A stretch of DNA of 64,000 nucleotides. Origin: an uncultured Clostridia bacterium (lineage in GTDB: Bacteria > Bacillota > Clostridia > Oscillospirales > Acutalibacteraceae). Numbering within the stretch: position 1 is the first letter of the stretch; the number at the start of each line of letters is the position of its first letter. Below are positions 63,409-64,000 of the stretch, in pieces. The position numbers were made by a program, and so were the translations under genes. The stretch covers positions 62,001 through 126,000 of the forward strand of contig CALWIO010000002.1 of the NCBI GenBank assembly GCA_944380765.1, read 5' to 3'. The notes beneath the pieces are model-generated. The model had not been told where the DNA came from and searched no databases. It saw only the letters and a list, made by a program, of their open reading frames with translations.

Positions 63409-64000
63409 TTGAAAATCAAGATAATAGCGCTGACAATAGCTTTAATGTTACTGTTTACTTCCTGCTCAGCGCAAAAAGAAAGCAGCATAGAATCAGAAAA
63501 GACGGAACATATTATTGCCGCATGGATTAACTACAACGAGATAAAAGACCTGATAAGCGAGGCTGAAAACTACGAGCAGTTTTACAGCGTTATATCAGAT
63601 AAACTGAATATTTTAAAAAAATACGGAGTTAATACCGTGTTTTTGCACGCTCGCGCCTTTGATGATTGCTTTTACAATTCAGCCATTTTCCCGGTAAGCG
63701 ATTATGCAGCGGACACTGACGGCAAACTAAAATTTGATGTATTGAAAGCGTTTACAGAAGCCGCGAACGCGAGCGGCACGGATATTCACGCATGGATAAA
63801 TCCCTATCGGGTGAGAAATGACGGTGATACTGAAAAAATCAAGAAAAACACATTGGCTTTCAATGAATACGAGTCCGGAAATAAAAACCAGGCTCTGATA
63901 ATAGGGGAGAGTTATATTTACTATAATCCCGCATCATTGGAAGCGCAAAAGAGAATTTTAGACTGTGTTAAGGAAATAATCGAAAACTATGATATAAAAG
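63409..64000 (+). CDS. Lipoprotein with glycoside-hydrolase-like (GHL10/DUF187) domain, 3' end cut by window edge
   Basis: The open frame runs off the right edge; 197 codons are visible. It has a lipoprotein signal with lipobox FTSC at about 16-19, followed by a TIM-barrel-like start (AAWINYNE..., KYGVNTVFLHARAF) and the motif AWINPYRV, typical of the GHL10 family thought to cut peptidoglycan or polysaccharides. The start codon is TTG 63409, set by AGGTGA at 63398-63403. It diverges from perR. The catalytic part cannot be judged. Confidence 0.85.
   Translation, partial: MKIKIIALTIALMLLFTSCSAQKESSIESEKTEHIIAAWINYNEIKDLISEAENYEQFYSVISDKLNILKKYGVNTVFLHARAFDDCFYNSAIFPVSDYAADTDGKLKFDVLKAFTEAANASGTDIHAWINPYRVRNDGDTEKIKKNTLAFNEYESGNKNQALIIGESYIYYNPASLEAQKRILDCVKEIIENYDIK

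Noticed and set aside
1-64000. Mobile element, prophage, CRISPR, toxin-antitoxin or defence island
   Set aside because: Reading both strands I saw no transposase, integrase, spaced repeats, restriction or nuclease genes. Gaps are short and the genes are housekeeping or sporulation genes in conserved order.

Overview
The window is an ordinary-looking stretch of core chromosome from a Gram-positive, endospore-forming member of the Clostridia. An anaerobic Ruminococcaceae/Oscillospiraceae-type bacterium is my inference. The reasons are: Shine-Dalgarno sites of the GGAGG type before nearly every gene; sporulation genes (spoIVB, spoIIID, gerW and an unlabelled 28-codon spoVM); a reverse rubrerythrin beside a PerR-like regulator; the MEP isoprenoid pathway; and gene orders shared with Bacillus and Clostridium (lon-engB, scpA-scpB, a gerW pair, and yicC-remA-gmk-rpoZ ... 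priA-def-fmt-rsmB-rlmN-prpC-prkC-rsgA-thiN-spoVM). I saw no rRNA, tRNA, insertion sequence, prophage, CRISPR array or recognisable defence locus.

Layout. 1-1.2 kb: a membrane protein cut by the left edge. 1.3-3.6 kb (minus): serC-serA, serine synthesis. 3.8-8.05 kb: lon, engB, lysA. 8.06-13 kb: dnaE, pfkA and a shikimate-kinase-like gene. 13.1-14.4 kb: spoIVB. 14.4-16.1 kb (minus): an ACT-domain protein and a PFL-family (UPF0210) protein. 16.2-20.7 kb: a histidinol-phosphatase-type PHP enzyme, ispE and an MBOAT/DHHW acyl-transfer pair. 20.8 kb: spoIIID with a good sigma-E promoter candidate. 21.2-27.8 kb: a divergent ileS, a DUF1858 protein, trmK, a Nif3 protein and rqcH. 27.8-31.3 kb (minus): a DUF378 protein; metK behind a SAM-I riboswitch; ribU behind an FMN riboswitch; manA. 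31.5-34.06 kb: an aminotransferase, ispD and ispF. 34.1-35.5 kb: a DUF3343 protein and a cysteine desulfurase.

35.5-62.3 kb is one co-directional run of about 31 genes whose gaps never exceed about 60 bases. It begins with cdaA-cdaR (c-di-AMP synthesis). It continues through a lipoprotein, a two-component system, prmC, scpAB, sporulation and cell-wall genes, RNA modification, nucleotide and replication genes, the prpC-prkC signalling pair, rsgA and thiN, and ends in two tiny genes, the second being spoVM. I saw no convincing internal terminator. A strong hairpin closes the run against the converging perR-rbr unit (62.35-63.3 kb, minus). A divergent lipoprotein gene runs off the right edge.

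The items most worth a second look are: the overlooked spoVM and its 48-codon neighbour; a PerR-box-like operator laid over the perR -10 element; two identical palindromes at the cdaA promoter; a shikimate-kinase-like protein lacking the expected substrate arginine; an isoleucyl-tRNA synthetase with both class I signatures altered; and a PrkC kinase with HQD in place of HRD. I found no convincing new multi-gene system. Many start codons were moved from the longest possible reading frame because an in-frame Shine-Dalgarno site decides them; each case is noted.
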